Counted from the first letter of the stretch, positions 30,503 through 39,521 are shown. The stretch is 64,000 nt of DNA from Betaproteobacteria bacterium (GCA_028292405.1 JAQGMJ010000010.1:19242-83241), one strand, 5' to 3'. Program-made: numbers and translations. Notes: a model not told the origin generated them from the letters alone.

Positions 30503-31690
30503 TTAAATGACCTGGTTCTTTTTCAGTTCTGCAAGCTCCGCGGCGCTGACACCGACGGAACCGTAGACCTCTTCATTGTGCGTGCCTGCCGCGCGCAGCG
30601 TGTGCTTGATCGCCGCCGGGGTGCGCGACAGTTTCACCGGCTGGGCCACCAGCTTGATCTTGCCCAGCGTGGGATGCTCGACTTCCTCGGCCGCGCCCAG
30701 GTGCTGCACCTGCGGGTCGGCGAACACCTGCGCCATGTTGTTGATCGGGCCGCAGGGCACGCCGGCCTCGTTCAGGCTGTTGATCCAGTAGTCGGTGTTC
30801 TGGACCTTGAAGGTCTTTTCCAGTTCGGCGCGCAACGCCGGGCGGTTTTTGAACCGCGCCTTTTCGTTGACGTAGTCCGGGTGGTCCTGCAGGTCCGGGC
30901 GATCGATCACCGCGCACAGGCGCTTCCAGATCGCCTGGCCCGAGACGCCGATGTTGAAAAAACCGTCGGAGGACGGGAACACGCCCATCGGCGTGGTCAC
31001 CGGGTGGTCGTTGCCGGCCTGCGGCGGAATCTCGCCGGTCATCAGGTAACGCGCGGCCTGGAAGTCGTTGATCGCGATCTGCGCGCCCAGCAGGCTCGAC
31101 TGCACCCACTGGCCTTCGCCCGACTCTTCGCGCTCCAGCAGCGCGATCATGATGCCCAGCGCCGCGTAGAGGCCGGAAGAAGTGTCGGCAATCGCGATGC
31201 CGGCGCGCACCGGGCCCTGGCCGGGCAGGCCGGTGATCGACATCAGCCCGCCCATGCCCTGGGCGATCTGGTCGAAACCGGGACGCTCGCGGTAGGGGCC
31301 GTCCTCGCCGAAGCCGGAGATGGAGGCCAAGATGATGCGCGGGTTGACCTTTTTCAGCGTCTCGTAATCCACGCCGAGGCGGTACTTCACGTCGGGGCGG
31401 AAGTTCTCCACCACCACGTCGGCTTCCTTCACCAGCTTCATGAACAGCGCCTGGCCCTCGGGCTTTTTCAGGTTCAGGGTGACGGTGCGCTTGTTGCGAT
31501 GCAGGTTCTGCATGTCGTAGCCGTCGCGCGAGCCGGACATGCCTTCATCGTCAGTGGGCGGCGACTCGATCTTCACGACATCGGCGCCGAAATCGGCCAG
31601 CATGCGCACGCAGGTGGGGCCTGCGCGCACGCGCGACAGGTCGAGGACTTTGAAACGCTTTAATGCATTGGCAGCAGGCTGAAATGGCAT
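30503..31690 (-). CDS. CaiB/BaiF family III CoA transferase
   Basis: The 395-residue protein transfers CoA between organic acids through an aspartyl-CoA intermediate. D169 in GIAIADTSSGLYAAL is at the position of the catalytic aspartate of formyl-CoA transferase. N-terminal LDLSRVRAGPTCVRMLADFGADVVKIE is the family signature (usually LDLSRVLAGP). It is followed by the crotonase gene and precedes nothing on the minus strand for 174 bases upstream. It would activate the imported acid. A TATAGT on the minus strand at 31831-31826 is a possible -10 box. Confidence 0.93.
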   Translation of the reverse strand: MPFQPAANALKRFKVLDLSRVRAGPTCVRMLADFGADVVKIESPPTDDEGMSGSRDGYDMQNLHRNKRTVTLNLKKPEGQALFMKLVKEADVVVENFRPDVKYRLGVDYETLKKVNPRIILASISGFGEDGPYRERPGFDQIAQGMGGLMSITGLPGQGPVRAGIAIADTSSGLYAALGIMIALLEREESGEGQWVQSSLLGAQIAINDFQAARYLMTGEIPPQAGNDHPVTTPMGVFPSSDGFFNIGVSGQAIWKRLCAVIDRPDLQDHPDYVNEKARFKNRPALRAELEKTFKVQNTDYWINSLNEAGVPCGPINNMAQVFADPQVQHLGAAEEVEHPTLGKIKLVAQPVKLSRTPAAIKHTLRAAGTHNEEVYGSVGVSAAELAELKKNQVI

Positions 31691-31864
31691 GATCGTTCTG
31701 AGGTGAAACCGGCCGTGCGGAGCAAGCCGAAGTTTGTCTTGAACCGACCGCGAAATACCGGCCGGGAGTCGTCGTCACAGTAAGGGTATTGGCCATTGGC
31801 ATGCCCATCGGCAGGCCAACATCACACTATACCGCGACATGGGCCTGTTCGTTCGGGGAAACCC

Positions 31865-33133
31865 TTATGGACGCAACGCCTCCAGCAGGCTGCCCAAGCG
31901 CAGCAACAGGGCGTCCATACCCGGCCGGGCGATCAATTGCAACCCAAAGGGCAAACCGGCGGCATCCGTGCCCCAGGCCAGACTCAGGGCGGGCGCCCCG
32001 GCGAGATTGGCCAACACCGTGAAATCGGCCTGGTTGACCGGCACCGGCGCGCCGTGGGCAAAAGCCGCCTGCGGGCAGGTCGGCAGCACCAGCAGGTCCA
32101 CGCCCTGCAGGCAGTTATTCAGCGTATCAGCGGCGGCGCCCAGACGTTTGCGGGTTTCGGCCACGGTCGCGGCGCCCTGGCGCGCGCCATAGGCCAGCAG
32201 CTTGCGCAAAGCCGAAGAAAAGCCTTCCGGGTCGCTCGCCAGGGCCGTGCGGTGCACTGCCTCGCCTTCGACCTCGCACAGCAGGAAGGCGTCGCGGCGG
32301 GCGGCGGGTGCATTCCACGGCAGGCTGGCTTCGACCAACACGGCACCGGCGTCGCGCAGGCACGCGAGTGCCTCATTCATCATGCGCTCCACCCCATCGG
32401 CCACTTCCACGCCGAGCAGCCCGGGCAGCATGCCGATGCGCCGGCCTTTGAATCCCAGCGCGGTCTGCATGTTGTCCTCGCCCTGTAGCGCATGCCAGGC
32501 TTGGGTGACGTCGGTCACCGTGGGCGCAAGCAGACCGAGGTGATCCAGCGTCGGCGAAAGCGGCATCACACCAGCCAGACTTAAGCGCCCGCGGCTCGGC
32601 TTGAAGCCGGCCACGCCGCAATACGCCGCCGGTATGCGCACCGAGCCCATGGTGTCGCTGCCCAGCGCCAGTTCGCACAAGCCCGCGGCGACGGCCGCCG
32701 CCGAACCGCCGCTGGAGCCGCCCGGCGTATAGCCTGCGCGCAGCGGATTTTCGCAGCGGCCGAACCAGGGGTTGTCGCTGGTGGCGCCGAGCGCCGCCTC
32801 GTGCAGATTGGTCTTGCCGATCAGGATCGCACCCAAGGCCTTCAGGCGCGTCACCACGGCCGCATCGATCTGCGCCACAGCATTGCGATAGTGGCCAATG
32901 CCGCCGGTGGTCGGCAGGCCGGCGATATCGATGTTGTCCTTCACCGCGACGATGCGCCCGTTGAGCGCGCTGCCGAGCACGCCATGGTCCAGCGCCTTGT
33001 CGCTGGCGCGGGCGGCGGCGAGCGCCTCCTCCGGCATGACGCGGATGAAGGCATGCAGCCGCGCCTCTTCCCCGGCGATACGTTGCAGCGCCCGTTTGGC
33101 GCGCGCCTCGAATTCGCCGGGAGCGCCGCTCAT
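31865..33133 (-). CDS. amidase (amidase signature family)
   Basis: The 422-residue hydrolase has the Ser-cisSer-Lys triad: K65 in IVAVKDNID, S140 in TPGGSSGGSAAAVA and S164 in SDTMGSVRIPAA. One position differs from the usual D-T-G-G-S, being D-T-M-G-S. It hydrolyses a small amide or could act in an indoleacetamide-like or urea-carboxylate route. The ATG at 33133 is 2 bases downstream of the acyl-CoA dehydrogenase stop, so the pair is an operon; the open frame upstream is not used. Confidence 0.9.
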   Translation of the reverse strand: MSGAPGEFEARAKRALQRIAGEEARLHAFIRVMPEEALAAARASDKALDHGVLGSALNGRIVAVKDNIDIAGLPTTGGIGHYRNAVAQIDAAVVTRLKALGAILIGKTNLHEAALGATSDNPWFGRCENPLRAGYTPGGSSGGSAAAVAAGLCELALGSDTMGSVRIPAAYCGVAGFKPSRGRLSLAGVMPLSPTLDHLGLLAPTVTDVTQAWHALQGEDNMQTALGFKGRRIGMLPGLLGVEVADGVERMMNEALACLRDAGAVLVEASLPWNAPAARRDAFLLCEVEGEAVHRTALASDPEGFSSALRKLLAYGARQGAATVAETRKRLGAAADTLNNCLQGVDLLVLPTCPQAAFAHGAPVPVNQADFTVLANLAGAPALSLAWGTDAAGLPFGLQLIARPGMDALLLRLGSLLEALRP

Positions 33134-33135
33134 GG

Positions 33136-34305
33136 CTAGTAGGAACGCGGCAGGCCGAGCACATGCTCGGCCACGTAGGAGAGAATCAGGTTGGTCGAGA
33201 TCGGCGCCACCTGGTACAGCCGGGTCTCGCGGAACTTGCGCTCGATGTCGTATTCCGCCGCGAAGCCGAAGCCGCCGTGGGTCTGCAGGCAGACGTTGGC
33301 TGCCTCCCACGAGGCCTTGGCGCACAGGTACTTGGCCATGTTGGCCTCGGCGCCGCAGGGCTGGTGGGCGTCGAACAGTTCGCAGGCGCGGTAGCGCATC
33401 AGGTTGGCCGCCTCGACTTCCATGTAGCTCTCGGCGATCGGGAATTGCACGCCCTGGTTCATGCCGATCGGCCGATCGAAAACGGTGCGCTCGTTGGCGT
33501 AGTTCTTCGCCTTTTCGATGAACCAGTAGCCGTCGCCGATGCACTCGGCGGCGATCAGGGTGCGCTCGGCGTTCAGGCCATCAAGAATGTATTTGAAGCC
33601 CCTGCCCTCTTCGCCGATCAGGTTCTCGGCCGGGATTTCCAGGTTGTCGAAAAACAGCTCGTTGGTCTCGTGGTTGACCATGTTGCGGATCGGCCGCACG
33701 GTCATTCCCTTGCCGATGGCTTCGCGCAAATCGACCATGAAAATCGACAGCCCCTCGGATTTCTTTTTCACGTCCGCCGCCGGCGTGGTGCGCGCCAGCA
33801 GGATCATCAGGTCGGAATGCTGGATGCGCGAGATCCACACCTTTTGCCCGTTGATCACATAGCGGTCGCCCTTTTTCACCGCCGTGGTTTTCAGCTTGGT
33901 GGTATCGCTGCCGGTGGAAGGCTCGGTCACGCCCATCGACTGCAGGCGCAGCTTGCCGGCGGCAATGCCCGGCAGGTAGCGCTGTTTCTGCTCGGCCGAG
34001 CCGTGGCGCAGCAAGGTGCCCATGTTGTACATCTGGCCGTGCACGGCGCCGGAGTTGCCGCCGCCGAAGTTGATCTCTTCCATGATCACCGAGGCCGCCG
34101 TGAGGCCCAGGCCGGAGCCGCCGTACTCTTCGGGAATCAGCGCCGCCAGCCAGCCGGCTTCGGTCAGCGCATTGACGAACTTTTCGGGAAAGGCGCGCGC
34201 CTCGTCCACCTGGTGCCAATAGGAGGGTTCGAACTGGGCGCAGAGTTCGCGGATGCCGTCGCGGATGTCGCTGTATGCGTGGGTAGATGCGTGTGCCTGA
34301 TGCAT
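33136..34305 (-). CDS. acyl-CoA dehydrogenase family protein
   Basis: The 389-residue flavoprotein oxidises an acyl-CoA and passes electrons to ETF. Family motifs are MGVTEPSTGSDTTKL (FAD and substrate contacts), VINGQKVWIS, and C-terminal QTHGGFGFAAEYDIERKFRETRLYQVAPIS. The start at 34305 (MHQAHASTHAYSD) fits family length; an ATG 84 bases upstream would add a non-homologous tail. It is the first gene before the amidase. No etf gene is in the window. Confidence 0.92.
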   Translation of the reverse strand: MHQAHASTHAYSDIRDGIRELCAQFEPSYWHQVDEARAFPEKFVNALTEAGWLAALIPEEYGGSGLGLTAASVIMEEINFGGGNSGAVHGQMYNMGTLLRHGSAEQKQRYLPGIAAGKLRLQSMGVTEPSTGSDTTKLKTTAVKKGDRYVINGQKVWISRIQHSDLMILLARTTPAADVKKKSEGLSIFMVDLREAIGKGMTVRPIRNMVNHETNELFFDNLEIPAENLIGEEGRGFKYILDGLNAERTLIAAECIGDGYWFIEKAKNYANERTVFDRPIGMNQGVQFPIAESYMEVEAANLMRYRACELFDAHQPCGAEANMAKYLCAKASWEAANVCLQTHGGFGFAAEYDIERKFRETRLYQVAPISTNLILSYVAEHVLGLPRSY

Positions 34306-34468
34306 GGATTTGCCTGATTCGAAAAGAATTACCGGGAACGCGTGCCGCCGGCGACTGTCAATTATCCGGTTGCTGCCGTAAATCCACAACTAGGAGGTAT
34401 GATTGACCTCTTGGCGGGACTACGGCGCGTTGTTTGCTTTAAAAGCAGATCATCCGGTTAAAAACAAC

Positions 34469-35272
34469 ATGAGCGCAATTGTTTCCCCCCGCCCCGATAC
34501 GCCGGACACGCCGGCCGCCGCCACGGCGCTGCCGCTGCGCTTGGTGACGATGAACATCCACAAGGGCCTGTCGGCCCTGAACCGCCGCGCCACCGTGCAC
34601 CTGCTGCGCGACCGGCTGCGCCTGCTGCATCCCGACCTGGTGTTTTGCCAGGAGGTGCAGGAGGCCCACAGCGGGCGGCAAAAACGCTTTGCCCACTGGC
34701 CGGAAGCCGAGCTTTCGCATTTCCTCGCGGCCGATTTCTGGGCCGAGCGCCACTATGGGCGCAACGCGGTGTACGACCACGGCCACCACGGCAATGCCAT
34801 CCTCTCGCGCCACCCGGTGCTGGGCGGCAGCAACGTCGATATTTCCGAATACAAGTTCGAGCGCCGCGGCCTGTTGCATGCGGAAATTCGCCTGCCGCAG
34901 TTCGAGCAACCCCTGCACTGCTTTTGCATCCACTTGGCGCTGCTGCAAAAAGGCCGCAGCCGGCAACTGGCGGCGATTGCGGAACGCGTCGCCGCGCTGG
35001 TGCCGGCCGGCGCGCCGGTGATATTGGCCGGCGACTTCAACGACTGGCGCAAACAGGCCAGCGCGGCGCTGAACAAGGCGGGTTTTTCCGAGGTGTTCGA
35101 GACCCTCACCGGCAAATCCGCGCTGACCTTCCCCAGCCACATGCCGGTGCTGTCACTGGACCGCATCTACGTGCGCAACCTGAAGGTGAAGGATGCCCGG
35201 GTACTGCGCGACTGGGCCAGCCTGTCGGACCACCTCGGCCTGTGGGCGGAGTTCGAAGTCACGCCTTGCTGA
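34469..35272 (+). CDS. endonuclease/exonuclease/phosphatase family protein
   Basis: The 267-residue protein has the EEP fold: N29-I-H31 (MNIHKGLSALN), E62 (CQEVQE), GDFNDWRKQ and C-terminal SDHLGLWAE. Members of this branch are commonly encoded next to clsB, as here (the clsB start is 3 bases after its stop), and may act on phospholipid or phosphodiester substrates. A strong AGGAGGT lies at 34392-34398 in front of a TTG at 34403 that is in frame; that extension has non-coding-like codons, so the ATG at 34469 is preferred with some doubt. Confidence 0.88.
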   Translation: MSAIVSPRPDTPDTPAAATALPLRLVTMNIHKGLSALNRRATVHLLRDRLRLLHPDLVFCQEVQEAHSGRQKRFAHWPEAELSHFLAADFWAERHYGRNAVYDHGHHGNAILSRHPVLGGSNVDISEYKFERRGLLHAEIRLPQFEQPLHCFCIHLALLQKGRSRQLAAIAERVAALVPAGAPVILAGDFNDWRKQASAALNKAGFSEVFETLTGKSALTFPSHMPVLSLDRIYVRNLKVKDARVLRDWASLSDHLGLWAEFEVTPC

Positions 35273-35275
35273 AAC

Positions 35276-36430
35276 ATGCGCCTGCATTTCCGCGAGCATA
35301 ACCAGGTCGAGCTGCTGGTGCGCGGCGCGGCTTATTTTCCGCGCCTGATCGAGGCCATCAACCGCGCCCAAAGCGAGGTGATGCTTGAGACCTACATCTA
35401 CGAGGACGACGTCACCGGCCGCGCCGTCACCGATGCGCTGTGCGCCGCCGCGCAGCGCGGCGCGCGGGTGTTCGTGATGATCGACGGCATCGGCGCGCGC
35501 CGCTTTTCGCTGGAGTTCCGCCGCCGCTTCCTCGAATCGGACGTGCAGCTGCTGATGTTCCGCCCGCTCAAATTTTCCTGGTTCAGGCCGATGCCGCATT
35601 TGCGCCGCCTGCACCGCAAGCTGGCGGTGATCGACGGCGAAACAGCCTTCGTCGGCGGCATCAACGTCATCGACGATCTGCATGTGCACGTCGAGCAGCC
35701 GCTGCCGCCGCGCCTGGACTACGCCGTCGAAGTGCGCGGCCCGCTGGTGGCCGACGTGCTGCACTCGATGCGCCGGCTCTGGGCCTACGCCTCCAAGCGC
35801 TGGCTGATGCAGACGCTGGAAGGCTGGCCGAAGGAGCCGCCGCCGCCTGCGCCCGCCGGCACCATCCGCGCCGCGCTGGCAATTCGCGACAACCTGCGCC
35901 GCCGCCACCTGATCCTCTCCGCCCACCTGGCGGCGATTTATCGCGCCAAGGAGGAAATCGTGCTGGCCCACGCCTACTTCTGGCCCGGGCGCCGCCTGCT
36001 GCGCGCCCTCTGTGGCGCAGCCGCGCGCGGCGTGCGCGTCAGCGTGCTGCTGCAGGGCCAGCCCGACCACCCGCTGTACTACTACGCCACCCAGTTCCTC
36101 TACGACAGGCTGTTGCGCTCGAACATAGCGATTTTCGAATACCGCAAAAGCCACCTGCACGCCAAGGTGGCCGTGATCGACGGCAAATGGGCGACGGTCG
36201 GCTCCTCCAACATCGACCCCTTCAGCCTGCTGCTGGCGCGCGAGGCCAATGTGGTGATCGAGGACGCCGGTTTTTGCGCCACCCTGCGCCAAAGCCTGGT
36301 GGAAGAAACCGCCGATGGCGGCGTGGAGATACGCAAGGACGCGCGCCGGCCGTTTTTCGAGCGCCTGCGGATTCGCCTGAGCTACGAGTTCGTGCGCCTG
36401 GTCGCCACCTCGGTCGGCTTCAGGGTTTGA
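35276..36430 (+). CDS. clsB: cardiolipin synthase ClsB-type phospholipase D family protein
   Basis: The 384-residue protein has two HKD motifs: H113-x-K115-x4-D120 (LHRKLAVID) and H295-x-K297-x4-D302 (LHAKVAVID), each followed by the usual GG/S-x-N. ClsB-type enzymes join two phosphatidylglycerol molecules, or phosphatidylglycerol and phosphatidylethanolamine, at the inner membrane. It lacks the N-terminal transmembrane pair of ClsA, consistent with ClsB. Its 3' end overlaps the convergent DUF2062 gene by 11 bases. Confidence 0.93.
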   Translation: MRLHFREHNQVELLVRGAAYFPRLIEAINRAQSEVMLETYIYEDDVTGRAVTDALCAAAQRGARVFVMIDGIGARRFSLEFRRRFLESDVQLLMFRPLKFSWFRPMPHLRRLHRKLAVIDGETAFVGGINVIDDLHVHVEQPLPPRLDYAVEVRGPLVADVLHSMRRLWAYASKRWLMQTLEGWPKEPPPPAPAGTIRAALAIRDNLRRRHLILSAHLAAIYRAKEEIVLAHAYFWPGRRLLRALCGAAARGVRVSVLLQGQPDHPLYYYATQFLYDRLLRSNIAIFEYRKSHLHAKVAVIDGKWATVGSSNIDPFSLLLAREANVVIEDAGFCATLRQSLVEETADGGVEIRKDARRPFFERLRIRLSYEFVRLVATSVGFRV

Positions 36431-36998
36431 GCGGCGCCGGCCGCGCCATCGCGCGACTACGCTGCCGCCGGCGCCAGGCGCGCACCAGCGCCCAGCTCCA
36501 GCCGTACCACACCACCACGTAGCCGATCACCGCCAGCAACAGGCCGAGCGCCGCCAGGCCCAGCGCCAGCGGCCAGCCCAGCGATGTCATCCATTGCCAG
36601 AGCGCGCTGAACGAATCGGCCATGTGCGCGAAGTCGAAGCCGGGGGGCGACAGCGCCGACATGTCGATCGGCTCGCCCGGCGTGAGCAAAAACATGCCCA
36701 GGCGATACGCCACCAGGTAAAGCGGAATGATGGTGACAGGATTGGTGTAGAGGGTAACTGCCATGCCCACCGCGGCATTCCAGCGCATCACCACCGCCAG
36801 CAGCGCCGCGCCCAGCATCTGGAACGGCCCGGGAATCAGCCCGCACAGCAAACCCGCCGCCACCCCGCCGGCGACGCTGCGGCGCGACAGGCGCCACAGC
36901 GCGGGATGCAGCAGCCAGCGGCTGAACAGGCCGAGAAAGCGGTGGTCAGCGACGCTTTCCTGCGTCGGCAGCCAGCGGAGGATTTTGCGTTTGATCAA
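36420..36998 (-). CDS. DUF2062 domain membrane protein
   Basis: The 192-residue inner-membrane protein has hydrophobic segments at about residues 44-70, 80-105 and 140-170. The loops AAGLLCGLIPGPFQMLGA and TLYTNPVTIIPLYL are the DUF2062 signature. No enzymatic function is known. It is convergent with clsB and overlaps it. The N-terminus is positive (MIKRKILRW), so the cytoplasmic side is N-terminal. Confidence 0.88.
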   Translation of the reverse strand: MIKRKILRWLPTQESVADHRFLGLFSRWLLHPALWRLSRRSVAGGVAAGLLCGLIPGPFQMLGAALLAVVMRWNAAVGMAVTLYTNPVTIIPLYLVAYRLGMFLLTPGEPIDMSALSPPGFDFAHMADSFSALWQWMTSLGWPLALGLAALGLLLAVIGYVVVWYGWSWALVRAWRRRQRSRAMARPAPLKP

Positions 36999-37164
36999 GA
37001 CGGTGCATTCTTATCGGTATGAACGATTTGGACTGCGCCGCCGCTTGATGGTTCGGGCGGAAAGTCCAGGAAACGCTGAACAAAGCCCCGAAAATCGGAA
37101 GGAGAGAGCCTGGCCTCTCTGAAATTGGGGTTATTAAGGGGGCGTGTCCACTTGTCAGTGTTCC

Positions 37165-38124
37165 TCAGCTCTTTTCCAGCTTCAGGTCAGGCACCAGGTC
37201 GGCATTGGTCTTGTAGGTGCGTTCGATGCGCGCCTTGAACTGCGGGCCGTTCAGGTACACCGGCGTCTGTTGCATGCCTTGCGCTGCCTTGCCGAAGCCC
37301 TCCCCCTCCACCACCTTCTGGCAGATGCCCTGCAGTTGCTCCACCAGCGGGCGCGGCAGGCCGGCCGGCGCATACAGTCCGTTGAGGCCGGGCGTCACCG
37401 CCGGGTAGCCGAGCTGGGTAACGGCCGGCGCATCCGGCGCCGCGGCGCTGCGCTTGTCCGACAGCACCGCGAGCACACGCAGGTTCTTGCCACCGATGGA
37501 GGAGAGTGCGGGCGCGCCGAAGTCGAGTTCCCCGCCCAGCAACTGCGGCAGCATCGGCCCGTCACCGCGATAGGCGATGGCGTTGAACTTCACCCCCAGC
37601 GATTTTTCCAGCGCCCCCACCGACATGTGCGGCACCGAGCCGGCGCCGGCATGGCCGTAAGAGAGCTTGCCGGGGTTCGCCTTTGCGCGCGCCACCAGGT
37701 CTTCCATCGACTTGATCGGCGAGTCCGGACGCACGGCGATCGCAAAGACATTCTCGAATATCTGGCACAGCGGCTCGATCTGCTCGTTGCGAAACGGCAT
37801 CTCCTTCATCACGAAGGGCGAGTTGACCATCGGCGAGGCGGGCGAGAAGGCCAGGGTGTAGCCGTCCGGCGCGGCGTGCGATAGCGCGGTGAAGCCGACC
37901 ACGCCGCCGGCGCCGTCGCGGTTGACCACGATCCAGTTCTGGCCCGTGACGCGCGTCGCCTCACGGGCGAAGGCGCGCGCCATCGCGTCGACTCCGCCGC
38001 CTGCGGCATAGGGCAGAATGAGTTCGACATTTTTCGCCGGATAGGTCTGCGCCGCGACGGAGAGCGACAAGCCAAGCAGCGAGGCAAATAAAGGAGCAAA
38101 CACCAAGGAGCGCAGGCGGCGCAT
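37165..38124 (-). CDS. tripartite tricarboxylate transporter substrate-binding protein (TctC/Bug family)
   Basis: The 319-residue periplasmic binding protein has a signal peptide (about residues 1-25, ending VAA) followed by TYPAKNVELILPYAAGGGVD, the Bug signature, and GHAGAGSVPHMSVG in the ligand pocket. No tctA or tctB is nearby, as is common for the expanded Bug family in Burkholderiales. It starts 2 bases after the cupin gene stop, so the cupin protein probably acts on the same compound. The start at 38124 is set by the signal peptide. Confidence 0.92.
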   Translation of the reverse strand: MRRLRSLVFAPLFASLLGLSLSVAAQTYPAKNVELILPYAAGGGVDAMARAFAREATRVTGQNWIVVNRDGAGGVVGFTALSHAAPDGYTLAFSPASPMVNSPFVMKEMPFRNEQIEPLCQIFENVFAIAVRPDSPIKSMEDLVARAKANPGKLSYGHAGAGSVPHMSVGALEKSLGVKFNAIAYRGDGPMLPQLLGGELDFGAPALSSIGGKNLRVLAVLSDKRSAAAPDAPAVTQLGYPAVTPGLNGLYAPAGLPRPLVEQLQGICQKVVEGEGFGKAAQGMQQTPVYLNGPQFKARIERTYKTNADLVPDLKLEKS

Positions 38125-38126
38125 GA

Positions 38127-38669
38127 TCAGCGTTTCCCGTCGATCAGCACAAAGCAGATACGCGCAAACTTGCCCGAGCGGTTCGCCCACGCATGGTTGG
38201 TGCCGCGCTGGATCAGCACGTCGCCGGCACGCATGATGGTTTCCTCGCCTTCGAGGATGGCGGTAAGCTCGCCGTCCATGACGATGGCGTAATCCACCGT
38301 CTCGGTGCGATGCATGCCGGGGTGCTCGCCGGCCTTGGGCGCGTGTTGCGCGTCCTGATAAAGGTTGGAGAAGGAGGCCTTGAAGGCGCGCTCGCGCTCG
38401 GCGGGGTCGTTCGACTCCGGCGGGTAGTCGATGATGCGCACCACCGTGCCCTTGGCCGGCGGGGCGATGCCCTTGAGTTCGGCCAGGCGGTCGGGGTCGT
38501 TGATCGGCGCGGGGCTGTCGGCGGTGATCCACAGGTTGGTGACGCGGTAGCCGGGGCGCTCGGCCACGGTGCGTACGGCGGGCGCCAGGCCGTCTTCGAT
38601 AAACACGGCGCGGCCGGAAGCGTCGTGGCCGGTGACGATGCGCCGTACCGGCGCGGGTTGTTGCGACAT
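38127..38669 (-). CDS. cupin domain protein
   Basis: The 180-residue protein has a single cupin-2 barrel in its C-terminal half: PGMHRTETVDYAIVMDGELT (motif 1, with His and Glu) and AGDVLIQRGTNHAWANRSG (motif 2, with His). The N-terminal part, VRRIVTGHDASGRAVF, is found in small dioxygenase-like cupins of aromatic degradation. It has an AGGAGAC ribosome site. It heads the two-gene unit with the TctC-type receptor gene. The substrate is not known. Confidence 0.85.
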   Translation of the reverse strand: MSQQPAPVRRIVTGHDASGRAVFIEDGLAPAVRTVAERPGYRVTNLWITADSPAPINDPDRLAELKGIAPPAKGTVVRIIDYPPESNDPAERERAFKASFSNLYQDAQHAPKAGEHPGMHRTETVDYAIVMDGELTAILEGEETIMRAGDVLIQRGTNHAWANRSGKFARICFVLIDGKR

Positions 38670-38821
38670 GAATGTCTCCTGATTGTCGTTCGGGTTGCTG
38701 CAGCCCGGCTGCAGCCCGCATTATTCACCATCCGCGCCGCATCTAATACCAAAGCATGGCTTCCGCCCCGGACCGGCTCATGGTAGTTTTGACGGGTTTT
38801 GATTCCGTCCTCCTTTCAGCG

Positions 38822-39403
38822 ATGCCCACCATGTACGCGCGCAGTTGCCCCAAATGCAATTATGTCCGCCGGGAAACCGATACCGCACCGGACTGGCAAT
38901 GCCCGTCCTGCCGCACCGCTTATGCCAAGGCCAGCGCCGAACTCGCGGCCGCGCGGCGTGCCGAGCGTGTGGCCGCGCAGCCGGCGCCGCCGCCACCGAA
39001 AGAACCGCGCATCAAGCTGAATTGGCCGGTCCTGATCCGGGCTGCCGGCGTTGTGGTCTTCGCCGGCGCTCTAGCCTGGGGCGCCTATGGCAAGTTCGTC
39101 GTCAAACCAGCGACGGCACCGCGGGTCGCGGCAGCCGTGGCCGCCGTCCCGCAGCTTCCGGTGGCGGTGCTCTACAGCATGTCCTCGTGCCCGGATTGCC
39201 AGGCCACCCGCGATCTTCTCGAGAGGCGCGGAGTCAACACCGAGATCGATATCGAAAAGCAGCCGGAGCGCCATCAGCACCTGATCGAGAAATACAACGT
39301 ATCGACCTTTCCGATACTCGAGGTCGGCGACGACTTCGTCGCCGGCTTCCAGCCGAATGAAATCGAAAGGGTCCTCGCCAACGCCAGCGCCAAGCACCTC
39401 TAG
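38822..39403 (+). CDS. membrane-anchored glutaredoxin-like protein with N-terminal zinc ribbon
   Basis: The 193-residue protein has an N-terminal zinc ribbon with two CxxC pairs (CPKC ... CPSC, about residues 9-32), an alanine/proline-rich linker, one membrane span (about residues 70-90), and a C-terminal glutaredoxin domain with the redox motif CPDC (SSCPDCQATRDLL) and the cis-proline in NVSTFPILEV. It may reduce or sense thiols at the membrane. The start at 38822 gives MPTMYARSCPKC; ATGs at 38756 and 38831 are also possible. A terminator begins at its stop codon. Confidence 0.8.
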   Translation: MPTMYARSCPKCNYVRRETDTAPDWQCPSCRTAYAKASAELAAARRAERVAAQPAPPPPKEPRIKLNWPVLIRAAGVVVFAGALAWGAYGKFVVKPATAPRVAAAVAAVPQLPVAVLYSMSSCPDCQATRDLLERRGVNTEIDIEKQPERHQHLIEKYNVSTFPILEVGDDFVAGFQPNEIERVLANASAKHL

Positions 39404-39430
39404 GCGCCTGACCAGGCGAGAGGCTTTTTT
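39397..39430 (+). terminator. intrinsic terminator of the glutaredoxin-like gene
   Basis: The stem pairs CCTCT with AGAGG (with a 3-base bulge) and CGCCT with AGGCG around a GACC loop, followed by six T at 39425-39430. It overlaps the stop codon. Confidence 0.75.
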
Positions 39431-39433
39431 CGG

Positions 39434-39450
39434 TTTGCATTTGATGCAAA
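39434..39450. promoter_or_regulatory. palindromic operator candidate upstream of rtcB
   Basis: The 17-base sequence TTTGCATTTGATGCAAA has 7-base arms and a 3-base centre. It lies 26 bases upstream of the -35 box of the rtcB promoter, where an activator could bind. Confidence 0.4.
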
Positions 39451-39459
39451 AACACAACA

Positions 39460-39480
39460 GTCAACCGAAATGCGGTTGAC
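39460..39480. promoter_or_regulatory. inverted repeat overlapping the rtcB -35 box
   Basis: Arms GTCAACCG and CGGTTGAC (8 bases each) with a 5-base centre. The right arm covers TTGAC of the -35 hexamer, a place where a repressor would block RNA polymerase. Confidence 0.45.
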
Positions 39481-39503
39481 AGCGTTATTCGACTGCGTAG
39501 AAT
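39476..39503 (+). promoter_or_regulatory. sigma-70 type promoter of the rtcB leader
   Basis: TTGACA at 39476-39481 and TAGAAT at 39498-39503 with a 16-base spacer; the -35 is perfect and the -10 differs at one base. It is the best-matching promoter seen in the window. Start of transcription would be near 39510, leaving about 267 bases of leader. Confidence 0.75.
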
Positions 39504-39521
39504 TCGCGCCTTACGAATTCC

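Noticed and set aside
34399..34461. 20-codon ORF and TTG start behind a perfect AGGAGGT before the EEP-family gene
   Set aside because: The TTG extension has codons unlike the host and the 20-codon ORF starts with no spacing from the ribosome site; kept only as an alternative start in the feature entry.
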